Positions 28,016 through 36,123 of a stretch of DNA of 64,000 nt are shown piece by piece. The stretch is from Echinicola salinicaeni (GTDB lineage Bacteria; Bacteroidota; Bacteroidia; Cytophagales; Cyclobacteriaceae). A program made the translations under genes and the position numbers. The notes under the pieces were generated by a model that ran no database searches, was not told the origin of the DNA, and was given only the letters and a program-made list of their open reading frames with translations. The stretch is from NCBI RefSeq assembly GCF_014280965.1, contig NZ_JACODZ010000002.1, forward strand, positions 310,001 to 374,000, written 5' to 3'. How positions within the stretch are numbered: position 1 is the first letter of the stretch; each line of letters opens with the position of its first letter.

Positions 28016-29488
28016 ATGCAAATAAATATGATAAATATAAAATGGGGCCGATATACACTAAATTTAGTACTGGCTTTATTATTAGGGCTATTTTATAGCT
28101 GTCAAGTTGAGGAAGAAGGGCTTGATATCGGAGAGTCCTTTGACCCATCCCAACCCGTAGTGGTGTCCAATTTTACCCCTTCTTCAGGAGGGGCAGGGCA
28201 GCGACTAGTGATTTACGGTAAGAACTTTGGTAATGATCCAGATATTGTTTCAGTATTTATAGGCGGAAAAGAAGCCACTGTAATCAACGTGAAAGGGGAT
28301 GCCTTGTACTGTTTGGTGCCAAGGCAAGCATTTGGAGGAGAAATAGAAGTGCGTGTTGGCGGTGATGGCAGAGAGGTTAGTGGTAGTTCCAGCAAGGATT
28401 TTAACTATGAGCGTAAGATGGTAGTATCCACTTTGATCGGATATAAAAATGACCGAGGTGATGAACCCTGGAAAGATGGAAAATTCAAAGCCGATGATCC
28501 CAGTGATATGGCGAGTGGTTTTTGGAGACCTTCTTTTCTTAAATTTGACCCGATCAACCCTAAGCATCTATGGGCAGTTTTCGATTTTAATAATGGATTG
28601 TATTTGATCGATTTGGAAGATAGTACGGTAACCAAAAAACGTTCTGATTTTGATCGCCCAAGAAGTATTGATTTTACGCTAGATGGTCAACACATGATCA
28701 TCGCTGAAGATAGAGGTGGTGAAAATGATAGAGCAACTTATCGTTTGTCGCGAGACAAAGATTGGCAAGACCGGGAAGTCATGACCAGGTACAGACAGTG
28801 TAATGGGGCAGCAGTACACCCTATAAACGGAGAGCTTTATTTCAATAGTTATGAGAAAGGCCAGTTTTTCCGTTTTGACCTGAACAAGTATTTCGATGAA
28901 GGATTGGGTGTAAAGGATTATGAAACCTTGTTCGTGGTGCATGATCCGGGTTGGGAGTATAAGATTTTTATGCATCCTACAGGTAATTATGCTTATATAA
29001 TGGTCATTAACCAGCACTATATCCTACGAGTAGATTATAATTGGGAGAAAAAGCAGTTCAATCAACCTTATCTGGTCTGCGGTCAGTTAAGAGGTGCAGG
29101 TTATCAAGATGGTGTTGGCTCCGATGTGCGATTGAGAAATCCTTATCAAGGTGTGTTTGTGAAAAATGAAGAATACGCAGCAGAGGGTAAGCCAGATGAA
29201 TATGACTTCTATTTTACAGACCAGCATAATCATTGTATCCGTAAGCTTAGTCCTCAAGGAAGTGTAACGACCTTTGCCGGTAGGGGGAGTTCTAGTATCA
29301 ATCCTGACCCATGGGGATATGTAGATGGTGACTTGCGTGAGGAGGCTAGATTTGATAGACCTTCAGGACTTGCATATAGTGAAGAAGATAAAGCCTTCTA
29401 TATTGGAGATCAGATGAATCACCGTATTCGTAAAATAGCACTTGAAGAGATGGATGAAGAGGAATCGGATACTGAGGAAGAAGATTAA
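28016..29488 (+). CDS. IPT/TIG plus NHL-repeat propeller lipoprotein
   Basis: 490 aa (486 if ATG 28028 is used). Lipoprotein signal LALLLGLFYSC. An IPT/TIG immunoglobulin-like domain at about 45-130 (VVVSNFTPSSGGAGQRLVIY, GNDPDIVSVFIGGKEATV) is followed by an NHL-type beta-propeller (LIDLEDSTVTKKRSDFDRPR, FYFTDQHNHCIRKLSPQGSV, ARFDRPSGLAYSEEDKAFYI, NHRIRKI). It ends in a strongly acidic tail (EEMDEEESDTEEED). This architecture is common beside SusCD as a surface glycan-binding protein. It is the last gene before a strong hairpin at 29545-29590, so it probably closes the operon. Confidence 0.88.
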   Translation: MQINMINIKWGRYTLNLVLALLLGLFYSCQVEEEGLDIGESFDPSQPVVVSNFTPSSGGAGQRLVIYGKNFGNDPDIVSVFIGGKEATVINVKGDALYCLVPRQAFGGEIEVRVGGDGREVSGSSSKDFNYERKMVVSTLIGYKNDRGDEPWKDGKFKADDPSDMASGFWRPSFLKFDPINPKHLWAVFDFNNGLYLIDLEDSTVTKKRSDFDRPRSIDFTLDGQHMIIAEDRGGENDRATYRLSRDKDWQDREVMTRYRQCNGAAVHPINGELYFNSYEKGQFFRFDLNKYFDEGLGVKDYETLFVVHDPGWEYKIFMHPTGNYAYIMVINQHYILRVDYNWEKKQFNQPYLVCGQLRGAGYQDGVGSDVRLRNPYQGVFVKNEEYAAEGKPDEYDFYFTDQHNHCIRKLSPQGSVTTFAGRGSSSINPDPWGYVDGDLREEARFDRPSGLAYSEEDKAFYIGDQMNHRIRKIALEEMDEEESDTEEED

Positions 29489-29873
29489 GCAATTAGCCTT
29501 GGATCAGAGAAAGCGAAATTAGTGCTTTCAAAAATACAATTAAATAACTAAAGCCTTTTGGGGTCGCTTTACCCCAAAAGGCTTTAGTTATGCTGTATGA
29601 ATTTTTGAATTCTTATTGAAGATAGTCAATGTTTCTCCGGAAAAGTTGAGTAGGACAATAGATCATAATCATCAGCCAAAAAGGAATAATCATTAAAAAA
29701 TTATATCAACTTATTTTATTGTTTTGAAGCTGTTGAAACAGGTTTTTTTAGGGGTTGAGTTGGGATAAGCATGGTGTATGCAGCAAGCATTATTGTGGAA
29801 ATCATTTTTATCCTTTTTGAGTACCAAAAAAATCAATTTCGCCAGTAGAACAAACAGTTAGAAAATCAAACCT
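29489..29873. other. intergenic region with strong hairpin, no gene
   Basis: 385 bases between the IPT/NHL gene and the DUF4965 gene. Apart from the hairpin at 29545-29590, I see only AT-rich sequence where the promoter of the next gene should lie. Confidence 0.55.
29545..29590. terminator. perfect 20-bp stem with 6-nt loop
   Basis: The 20 bases at 29545-29564 are the exact reverse complement of 29571-29590, with loop CGCTTT. The position, shortly after the last gene of the SusCD operon, fits a terminator, but no T-run follows, so the stem may work as a 3'-end stabiliser or be bidirectional. Confidence 0.75.
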
Positions 29874-32348
29874 ATGCAACGAGTAAAAAGAGTAAAGCAA
29901 GCAATTGCAAAGATCACCTTGGGTTTGGGCTTAATGATAGGCACGGAAACTTTGGCGCAGGATGCGCTTAGGGCGCCTGCCTATCCATTGATTACCCATA
30001 ATCCTAATTTTAGTATCTGGTCAATGAACGACCAACTCAACCAAGAGTCTCCCAAACATTGGACAACAGCCCATCATGGTCTTTTGGGCTTAATAAAAGT
30101 AGATGGAAAGCCATACCGCTTTTTAGGCAAAGAATCTAAGGTGTTCAATTCCATTCTTCCTACTACTGATCAGCGTGGCTATAGTATGAGCTATACAAAA
30201 AAAACTCCAAAGTCTGGTTGGAAACAAGCAGGTTTCGATGACAGTGAATGGGAAAAAGGACAGGCTCCCTTTACTGATCGCCGTGATGTGGATGGTACTT
30301 TTTGGGATACTGATGATTTGTGGCTGAGAAGAAGTTTTGATCTGAAGGACAGTGAAGACTTGAAAAAACTTTTCCTTAAAATCAGGCATGATGATAATAT
30401 CAAAGTTTATCTCAATGGAGAGCAAATCTATCAATTGAAGGGATGGGTTCATCGATATGATTATATAGAGATTCCCCAAAGCATTAAAGAAAACCTTAAA
30501 GAAAAAGGTAATGTTTTGGCGGTACATATTAGAAATACAGGAGGTGGCAGATGGTTGGATCTAGGATTGGCCGAGGGAGTGGTCCAGCCTGAAATGGAGC
30601 AGCTGACTGCCGCTTTGCAGACAGGAGTCCATCTTACTGCCACCCAAACCCAGTATGAATTTGATTGTGGTAATGTAGCCTTGACTGTGAATTTCATGTC
30701 TCCTTTGCTATTGGATGACCTAGACCTTCTGGCAAGGCCGATTTCTTATATTACCACGGAAGTCAAAAGCAAAGATGGCAAAGACCATGATGTCCAGATC
30801 GCCCTTGGCGTGTCTTCAGATTTGGCAGTCCACCAGCCTAGTCAAGAAGTTGCTGCTTCTAGGTATCAGGATGGGGAATTGGATATCATGAAAGCAGGCA
30901 CGGTTGACCAAAATGTTTTAGGAAGAAAGGGGGATGATGTGCGCATTGACTGGGGACATTTGTATGTGGCCACTGTGAAAGGTGAAAATACCCAGCATTG
31001 GTTAAATAGCGGTGGCAATATATTGGGAACTTGGGATAAAAGCCATTCTACGAATCAAGACCTTCAGTCTAGGGGGATCATGTTGAATACAACAGTGGAT
31101 ATGGGGAATATTGGTTCCAAAGCGAAGGAGCAATTGTTTTTGCTTGGTTATGACGAAGAACTCGCAATTCAGTATTTCGGGAAAGACCTGAAGCCTTGGT
31201 GGAAAACCTCTGAAGGAGGCACATTCGAAGCTTTATTGGGAAAAGCTGCGGATGACTATAAGCAAATCGCCAAGCGTTGTGAGGCTTTTGATAAGAAAAT
31301 GTACAAAGAAACACTGAAAGCAGGTGGAAAGAAATATGCAGATATGTGTGTGTTGGCATACCGTCAGGCTATCGCTGCCCATACTTTAGTGGAAAGTCCA
31401 GAAGGGGAATTGCTTTTTATGTCCAAGGAAAATAATAGTAATGGTTCCATCAATACCGTGGATGTAACCTATCCCTCAGCTCCACTGTTCTTGCATTATA
31501 ACCCAGACTTGATGAAGGGTATGCTGAATGGGATATTTCATTATTCTGAAAGTGGCAGGTGGAAGAAACCTTTTCCAGCACATGATTTAGGAACTTATCC
31601 TATAGGCAATGGCCAAACATACGGGGAAGATATGCCCGTGGAAGAAGCAGGTAATATGCTATTGCTGACAGCAGCTATAGTGGATCAGGAAAATGATCCT
31701 GCCTATGCCAAAAAGCATTGGGAGGTATTGACCATATGGGCAGAGTACTTGAGAAAAAGTGGTTTTGATCCGGCCAATCAGCTTTCTACGGATGATTTTG
31801 CAGGTCATTTGGCCAGAAATGCCAATCTTTCTGTTAAGGCTATTTTAGCATTGGCAGCTTATGGTAAGATGGCCGGAATGATGGGGGACAAGGATGTTCA
31901 GGCGGACTATATCAATGAAGCCAGAGAAATGGCCAAAAAGTGGATGAAGTTGGCCGATGATGGGGACCATTATTCCTTGGCTTTTGAAACTCCTGGTACA
32001 TGGAGTGAAAAGTATAATTTGGTATGGGATGAAATTCTGGATTTAAATGTATTTCCTGAAGAAGTGGCTGATAAGGAAATAGCTTATTATCTGACCAAAC
32101 AGGAAAAATATGGTTTACCATTGGATAGTAGAAAAACCTATTCCAAATCAGACTGGGTGTTTTGGACAGCTTCCTTGGCAGATAGTCAGGAGGATTTCAA
32201 GGCATTTATTGCTCCTATGTGGAAATATGCCAATGAAACCCAAAACAGGGTGCCGATTAGTGATTGGCATGAAACTACGGATGCTCATGTGATGAATTTT
32301 AGGGCGAGGTCTGTTGTGGGAGGTTATTTTATCAAATTGCTTTATTAG
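29874..32348 (+). CDS. DUF4964/DUF5127/DUF4965 'glutaminase A-like' exported protein
   Basis: 824 aa with a signal peptide (about 1-28, GTETLAQ). The N-terminal DUF4964-like part (APAYPLITHNPNFSIWSMND, HGLLGLIKVDGKPYRFLG) is followed at about 105-230 by a galactose-binding-like sandwich (GWKQAGFDDSEWEKGQAPF, IKVYLNGEQIYQL). DUF5127-type material follows (YEFDCGNVALTVNFMSPLLL). The C-terminal (alpha/alpha) barrel region is DUF4965/DUF1793-like (YADMCVLAYRQAIAAHTLVE, YPSAPLFLHYNPDLMKGML, DDFAGHLARNANLSVKAILA, KYNLVWDEILDLNVFP). Fungal relatives were named glutaminase A, but bacterial members in PULs are better regarded as uncharacterised glycan-active barrels. It follows the second SusCD operon and may be its degradative enzyme. 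Confidence 0.85.
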   Translation: MQRVKRVKQAIAKITLGLGLMIGTETLAQDALRAPAYPLITHNPNFSIWSMNDQLNQESPKHWTTAHHGLLGLIKVDGKPYRFLGKESKVFNSILPTTDQRGYSMSYTKKTPKSGWKQAGFDDSEWEKGQAPFTDRRDVDGTFWDTDDLWLRRSFDLKDSEDLKKLFLKIRHDDNIKVYLNGEQIYQLKGWVHRYDYIEIPQSIKENLKEKGNVLAVHIRNTGGGRWLDLGLAEGVVQPEMEQLTAALQTGVHLTATQTQYEFDCGNVALTVNFMSPLLLDDLDLLARPISYITTEVKSKDGKDHDVQIALGVSSDLAVHQPSQEVAASRYQDGELDIMKAGTVDQNVLGRKGDDVRIDWGHLYVATVKGENTQHWLNSGGNILGTWDKSHSTNQDLQSRGIMLNTTVDMGNIGSKAKEQLFLLGYDEELAIQYFGKDLKPWWKTSEGGTFEALLGKAADDYKQIAKRCEAFDKKMYKETLKAGGKKYADMCVLAYRQAIAAHTLVESPEGELLFMSKENNSNGSINTVDVTYPSAPLFLHYNPDLMKGMLNGIFHYSESGRWKKPFPAHDLGTYPIGNGQTYGEDMPVEEAGNMLLLTAAIVDQENDPAYAKKHWEVLTIWAEYLRKSGFDPANQLSTDDFAGHLARNANLSVKAILALAAYGKMAGMMGDKDVQADYINEAREMAKKWMKLADDGDHYSLAFETPGTWSEKYNLVWDEILDLNVFPEEVADKEIAYYLTKQEKYGLPLDSRKTYSKSDWVFWTASLADSQEDFKAFIAPMWKYANETQNRVPISDWHETTDAHVMNFRARSVVGGYFIKLLY

Positions 32349-32510
32349 GACTTGGATGATAAATTAGTTGCGATGATTAATATTCATGATCCAGAATATA
32401 GTAGAAACAGTACAGCAGGTGATAATCGATCTAGATTAGGATTTATAGTCTTTATTCATTCAGGACTATAAACTACCAGCTAACTTAGTAATACTGATTG
32501 TTATTGTTTT

Positions 32511-32540
32511 CAGGCTGCCCAGTTATTGGGTAGCCTGTTT
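32511..32540 (+). terminator. terminator candidate after the DUF4965 gene
   Basis: CAGGCTGCCCA (32511-32521) pairs with TGGGTAGCCTG (32527-32537), including one G-T wobble, across loop GTTAT and followed by TTT. A second, AT-rich 9-bp stem lies just upstream (32442-32450 with 32464-32472). Confidence 0.65.
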
Positions 32541-32625
32541 CCATTTTATAAATGTGTCAGTCTAGTATAAAAAGCAATAGCCCAAATGACTTTACCTTTT
32601 TCAATTTAAAACAAAAATAGTACTT

Positions 32626-33318
32626 ATGAGATTTAAAAAATTAACCCTAGCCCTTTGTTTGAGTGGCATCACCTTTTGGCCCCTTAGTGCTAAAGGAGAA
32701 ACTGAAGAAAAAGAAGTAGTAAAAAAGGGTAAGTACACCCTTACATTTGTCAATCAAAACCCCAACTTGAATGAAGAGGTTAAAGCTGGATTAATCAAGA
32801 CCTTCTTCAAAGTGTATCCAAAAATGGTCAAGGATTTTAATAAAGAAGCTATAACAGAGGTCACAGTGACGATTGATACAGCTTATAATGGCGTTGCGTA
32901 TGCCCATAATGGTAAGATCACCATAGCTTCTCAATGGTTAGATAAAAAACCGGAAGATTTGGATGTGATTACCCATGAAGGGATGCATTTGGTGCAGGCT
33001 TATCCAGGTGGTTCAGGTCCTGGCTGGCTCACCGAGGGTATAGCTGATTATGTTCGATATGTCTATGGAGTGGATAATGAAGGTGCTGGTTGGTCGTTGC
33101 CTGATTTTGATCCTCAGCATCATTACAAAAATAGCTATAGGATTACAGCTAGGTTTTTGCTTTGGATAAACCAGCGCTTTGACAAGGACTTTGTTCAGCG
33201 TATGGATGAGAAAATGAGGAAGAAGGAATATGATGAATCACTTTGGTCCTTATATACTGGGAAAACATTAGAAGAGCTTTGGGACCAGTACTCTATAGAT
33301 CCAAAAGTGAAAATATGA
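32626..33318 (+). CDS. basic secretory protein (BSP)-family metallopeptidase
   Basis: 230 aa with a signal peptide (ending about residue 22, LSAKG). It carries a zinc-metallopeptidase HExxH-type motif, THEGMHLVQAY (H117, E118, H121), followed by GPGWLTEGIADYVRYVYG, where the Glu would be the third zinc ligand. The pattern matches the plant-type basic secretory protein family also found in Bacteroidota. HYKNSYRITARFLLWINQRF and the C-terminal LWSLYTGKTLEELWDQY complete the fold. It is likely periplasmic or secreted. Its link to the preceding glycan locus is positional only; one possibility is trimming of a glycoprotein substrate. Confidence 0.85.
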   Translation: MRFKKLTLALCLSGITFWPLSAKGETEEKEVVKKGKYTLTFVNQNPNLNEEVKAGLIKTFFKVYPKMVKDFNKEAITEVTVTIDTAYNGVAYAHNGKITIASQWLDKKPEDLDVITHEGMHLVQAYPGGSGPGWLTEGIADYVRYVYGVDNEGAGWSLPDFDPQHHYKNSYRITARFLLWINQRFDKDFVQRMDEKMRKKEYDESLWSLYTGKTLEELWDQYSIDPKVKI

Positions 33319-33792
33319 TTTATTAAATAGTAGGATGAGGCTGTCTTATAACTTGTTATTTATATCTTGATTTAAGTCTTTTGATAGTGTAAATCAATTA
33401 TTGTTTTTGATGATCACTTTAGGTTTGAGTTATTGATAATAAAGTGAATTTCAAAATAATGAGACGGCCTCATTTAATTCTGCCTGGTCTTCTATTAAAT
33501 TAACAATGGCTAATTGCTTTTCTAGGATTATTTTGTAGTTATTTTTGTCCTAATTATTAGCGACAAAATTCTATTTCCGCAATGCTATGAATTAAAATAG
33601 CATAGAATTTGAAATAAATTGAAAGTATAAGTGCTGTACAAACTGCTTTCAATTAGTGTGTTAAAAAAAAGGTGTTAACCTTAAATTAAATTTTTCGATA
33701 ATATTTAGAATTGATTTGTAGCAATATCATTTCTATCTCCGTCTTGTTGAAGTATTGGCAGACAAAACCAACGAACCACAAATTACTACCAC
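33319..33792. other. intergenic region containing a MITE-like inverted repeat
   Basis: 474 bases, very AT-rich, between the peptidase and the GT4 gene. No ORF is credible. The only structure noted is the inverted-repeat unit at 33335-33473. The GT4 promoter should lie in the right half. Confidence 0.55.
33335..33473. mobile_element. MITE-like remnant with 15-bp terminal inverted repeats
   Basis: ATGAGGCTGTCTTAT (33335-33349) and ATGAGACGGCCTCAT (33459-33473) are inverted copies with two differences, framing 109 bases of AT-rich non-coding DNA. Termini of the form GAGGCTGTCTC are familiar from insertion sequences. No transposase and no clear target duplication are visible, so this is a candidate only. 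Confidence 0.35.
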
Positions 33793-34956
33793 ATGAGAAT
33801 CGGATTTGATGCAAAGCGAGCTTTTAAGAATTTTACAGGACTGGGTAATTATAGCCGGTTTATCCTGAAATCGCTAAGCGATAATTTTCCTAAGAATAAT
33901 TATTTTCTGTTTACGCCAAATTATGGCCGTAAAAGTGATGAAATAGCCATTGCTTGCAAAAATCCCAATCAAAAAATTGTTTTGCCCACTGATATGTGGA
34001 AGTTGCCGGTTTTATCCGGTGCATGGAGAAGTGTGTTTCAGGGGATGAAACATTTTGATAACCAGCTGGAGATTTTTCATGGGCTGAGTAATGAAATTCC
34101 TTTTATTAAGAATAAATCAACCAAATACGTGGTGACTGTGCATGATTTATTGTTTTGCAGGTATCCTGAGCTTTTTAATCCAATCGATGTGCAGATTTAT
34201 AAATTAAAGATGGAAAGGTCCTGTCGGGAGGCCGATCAGGTAATTGCCATCAGCCATCAGACCAAGGAGGACCTGGTGAACTTTTTGGGAATCGATGTCC
34301 ACAAAATCAAGGTAATTTATCAGGGATATCATGAAAACTATAATAGAGAGGTGACTGATGAGCAGCTCCAGTTGGTCAAGAAGAAATATGGTCTTCCCGA
34401 TAAGTATTTGTTTTTTGTGAGCACCATCGAAAAACGCAAAAATGTCCAATTGATCCTGAAGGCCATGAAGGAAAAGCGGGATTGGAATCTGCCTTTGGTG
34501 GTAGTAGGAAGAGCTACCTCTTATGTGGATACCTTAAAGACCATTGTCCAAGAATATGGTCTCCATGATAAGGTGATTTTTCTTCACCATGTATCCTTTG
34601 ATGATCTTCCGGCCATGTATAAACTGGCCCATGTATTTATCTACCCATCTTATTTCGAGGGATTTGGTATCCCAATAATCGAGGCACAAAGAATGGGGAC
34701 TCCTGTGATAACCAGTACCGGCTCTTGTTTCCATGAAGCTGGGGGAGAAGGGGCTCTCTATGGGGATCCAGATGATCCTTCTGCATTGATCCAACATTTG
34801 GAAACACTTTCAAGAGAGGATAATCGGGCTGAAATTATTGATAAGGGATATAAAAATATTAGCAGGTTTGATCAAAGTATAATTTCCAGGGATATCATGA
34901 ATGTATATCAGGAGGTATTACAGACCTATCCTGCGAAACCGGCCTTGGCCACTTAA
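33793..34956 (+). CDS. GT4-family glycosyltransferase
   Basis: 387 aa, GT-B fold. The N-terminal domain starts MRIGFDAKRAFKNFTGLGNY, the usual glycine-rich nucleotide-sugar loop region with a 'G-L-G-N-Y-S' turn, followed by KYVVTVHDLLFCRYPELFNP. The C-terminal Glycos_transf_1 domain has YLFFVSTIEKRKNVQLILKA, and HVFIYPSYFEGFGIPIIEAQ with the EX7E-like donor site (E in FEGFGIPIIE). Such enzymes commonly add mannose or related sugars to lipid-linked oligosaccharides. It is cytoplasmic, transcribed away from the reverse-strand glycan cluster, and probably works on the same surface polysaccharide. Confidence 0.92.
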   Translation: MRIGFDAKRAFKNFTGLGNYSRFILKSLSDNFPKNNYFLFTPNYGRKSDEIAIACKNPNQKIVLPTDMWKLPVLSGAWRSVFQGMKHFDNQLEIFHGLSNEIPFIKNKSTKYVVTVHDLLFCRYPELFNPIDVQIYKLKMERSCREADQVIAISHQTKEDLVNFLGIDVHKIKVIYQGYHENYNREVTDEQLQLVKKKYGLPDKYLFFVSTIEKRKNVQLILKAMKEKRDWNLPLVVVGRATSYVDTLKTIVQEYGLHDKVIFLHHVSFDDLPAMYKLAHVFIYPSYFEGFGIPIIEAQRMGTPVITSTGSCFHEAGGEGALYGDPDDPSALIQHLETLSREDNRAEIIDKGYKNISRFDQSIISRDIMNVYQEVLQTYPAKPALAT

Positions 34957-34982
34957 TGGGATTTTAACAAATTTTTATACAT

Positions 34983-35285
34983 ATGAAACCTAGTTTATTC
35001 ATTGTTCTTTTTTTAGCTGTTCTTTTCAGTGCATGTACCGATGATGATAGGCCCTTATTGAAAGCAGAAGGCATGGTGAAGGATACTGGGGATCCTGCTG
35101 TCGACGGTTGTGGATGGCTGATTGAAATCAATGGTGAAAACTATAAACCAAAAAGCTTAAAGGATCAGTACAAAATTGATGGATTGGAGGTCTTGGTTTA
35201 TTATAATTTGTCCGGGGTTTCTTATTGCGGAATGGGCAATACTGAGATCACCTTGATATCCATTGAAAGTATTGAAGAGAAATAG
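34983..35285 (+). CDS. small conserved-looking lipoprotein, function unknown
   Basis: 100 aa. The signal FLAVLFSAC ends with a lipobox Cys at about residue 18, followed by TDDD. The mature part has two further cysteines (DGCGWLIEINGENYKP and GVSYCGMGN) that could form a disulfide. I do not recognise a named family, but similar short 'DGCGWLI' lipoproteins occur in other Bacteroidota, as I recall. It starts 26 bases after the GT4 gene and may be co-transcribed. Confidence 0.75.
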   Translation: MKPSLFIVLFLAVLFSACTDDDRPLLKAEGMVKDTGDPAVDGCGWLIEINGENYKPKSLKDQYKIDGLEVLVYYNLSGVSYCGMGNTEITLISIESIEEK

Positions 35286-35350
35286 TTCTTTCTAATAAAA
35301 TCAATAGATTGTTGGAAAGGAGCTATGTGGGTAGAGGATCAAATTCGATT

Positions 35351-36121
35351 TTATTTTTTCCTTTGGGAATACCCGAATATTTTTCTTCGGATTTTGTGAA
35401 AATTCCTTTTAAATGCCCCGTATTGTTTGATAAAAGGTTCGTGTTTTTTAAGTTCTCCAAAAGGATTTTTCTCTGGAATCCAATCCAGTGTTTTAAAGTT
35501 TTGAAAGTTTAACTTCCAAATGGAATAATTGAAGGACAACTGATCCCTTCTACTTCTGGTGATGACTTCATTCCACCAAAAATCCAGAAGCTCTTCCAGT
35601 CCACTGTCGGATTTTCGAAACTGAAGTCCTCCTAGATTAAGGCCGTATTTTTCAGGAAAGCCTTCTTCTTTATAAAATTTTTCTTGGGCAATAAATTTTT
35701 CAGGCTTGTCCATATTATAGAAATGACAGGCTTTAAATTCTTCATAAAGACAATCTCTTTCAGGGTGCTTTAATAAGGCCAATAAGGTGTCATTAGATAA
35801 ATGTTCTGAAAGGAGATGTTTTACACTTTTTGTTGTGATAAGGTAATGGGCATCGACATAAATATTATAATCGTATTGTTTATTTAGGACCTTATGGGGC
35901 TGTAATTTATAAAAGCGGTTTTCTAAGGTTGGATCTTCAAACTGCCTTTTAACCCTTATGACTCTAAAGTTTTGAGACTTCAATAGTTTATTATCAGTAA
36001 AGCAGATCAAATCCACCTCTGAAAGTAATTCCTCAGGGAAAAGAGGTTCTCTGATGATATCGTATTTGCCAAAAATGGCGGTATAGATGACAATGTTTTT
36101 CTTGTTTTTAAATGAACTCAT
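35351..36121 (-). CDS. TOD1/MUCI70 (DUF616)-type glycosyltransferase-like protein
   Basis: 256 aa. KNIVIYTAIFGKYDIIREP at the start, LICFTDNKLLKSQNFRVI, then ENRFYKLQPHKVL and YNIYVDAHYLITTKSVKHLL (a D-x-H variant in the place of a DxD motif) match the DUF616 group named after plant TOD1/MUCI70. Further on, LALLKHPERDCLYEEFKAC and GLNLGGLQFRKSD complete the pattern. It should be a cytoplasmic GT-A-like transferase. It is the last gene of the reverse-strand operon, two bases after the GT2-GT4 fusion. The real donor and acceptor are unknown. Confidence 0.8.
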   Translation of the reverse strand: MSSFKNKKNIVIYTAIFGKYDIIREPLFPEELLSEVDLICFTDNKLLKSQNFRVIRVKRQFEDPTLENRFYKLQPHKVLNKQYDYNIYVDAHYLITTKSVKHLLSEHLSNDTLLALLKHPERDCLYEEFKACHFYNMDKPEKFIAQEKFYKEEGFPEKYGLNLGGLQFRKSDSGLEELLDFWWNEVITRSRRDQLSFNYSIWKLNFQNFKTLDWIPEKNPFGELKKHEPFIKQYGAFKRNFHKIRRKIFGYSQRKK

Positions 36122-36123
36122 TT

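Noticed and set aside
33335-33473. Complete insertion sequence
   Set aside because: Only 139 bases, no transposase frame and no clear target-site duplication.
35309-35512. 67-aa forward frame
   Set aside because: Overlaps the end of the DUF616 gene on the other strand, which has clear family motifs.
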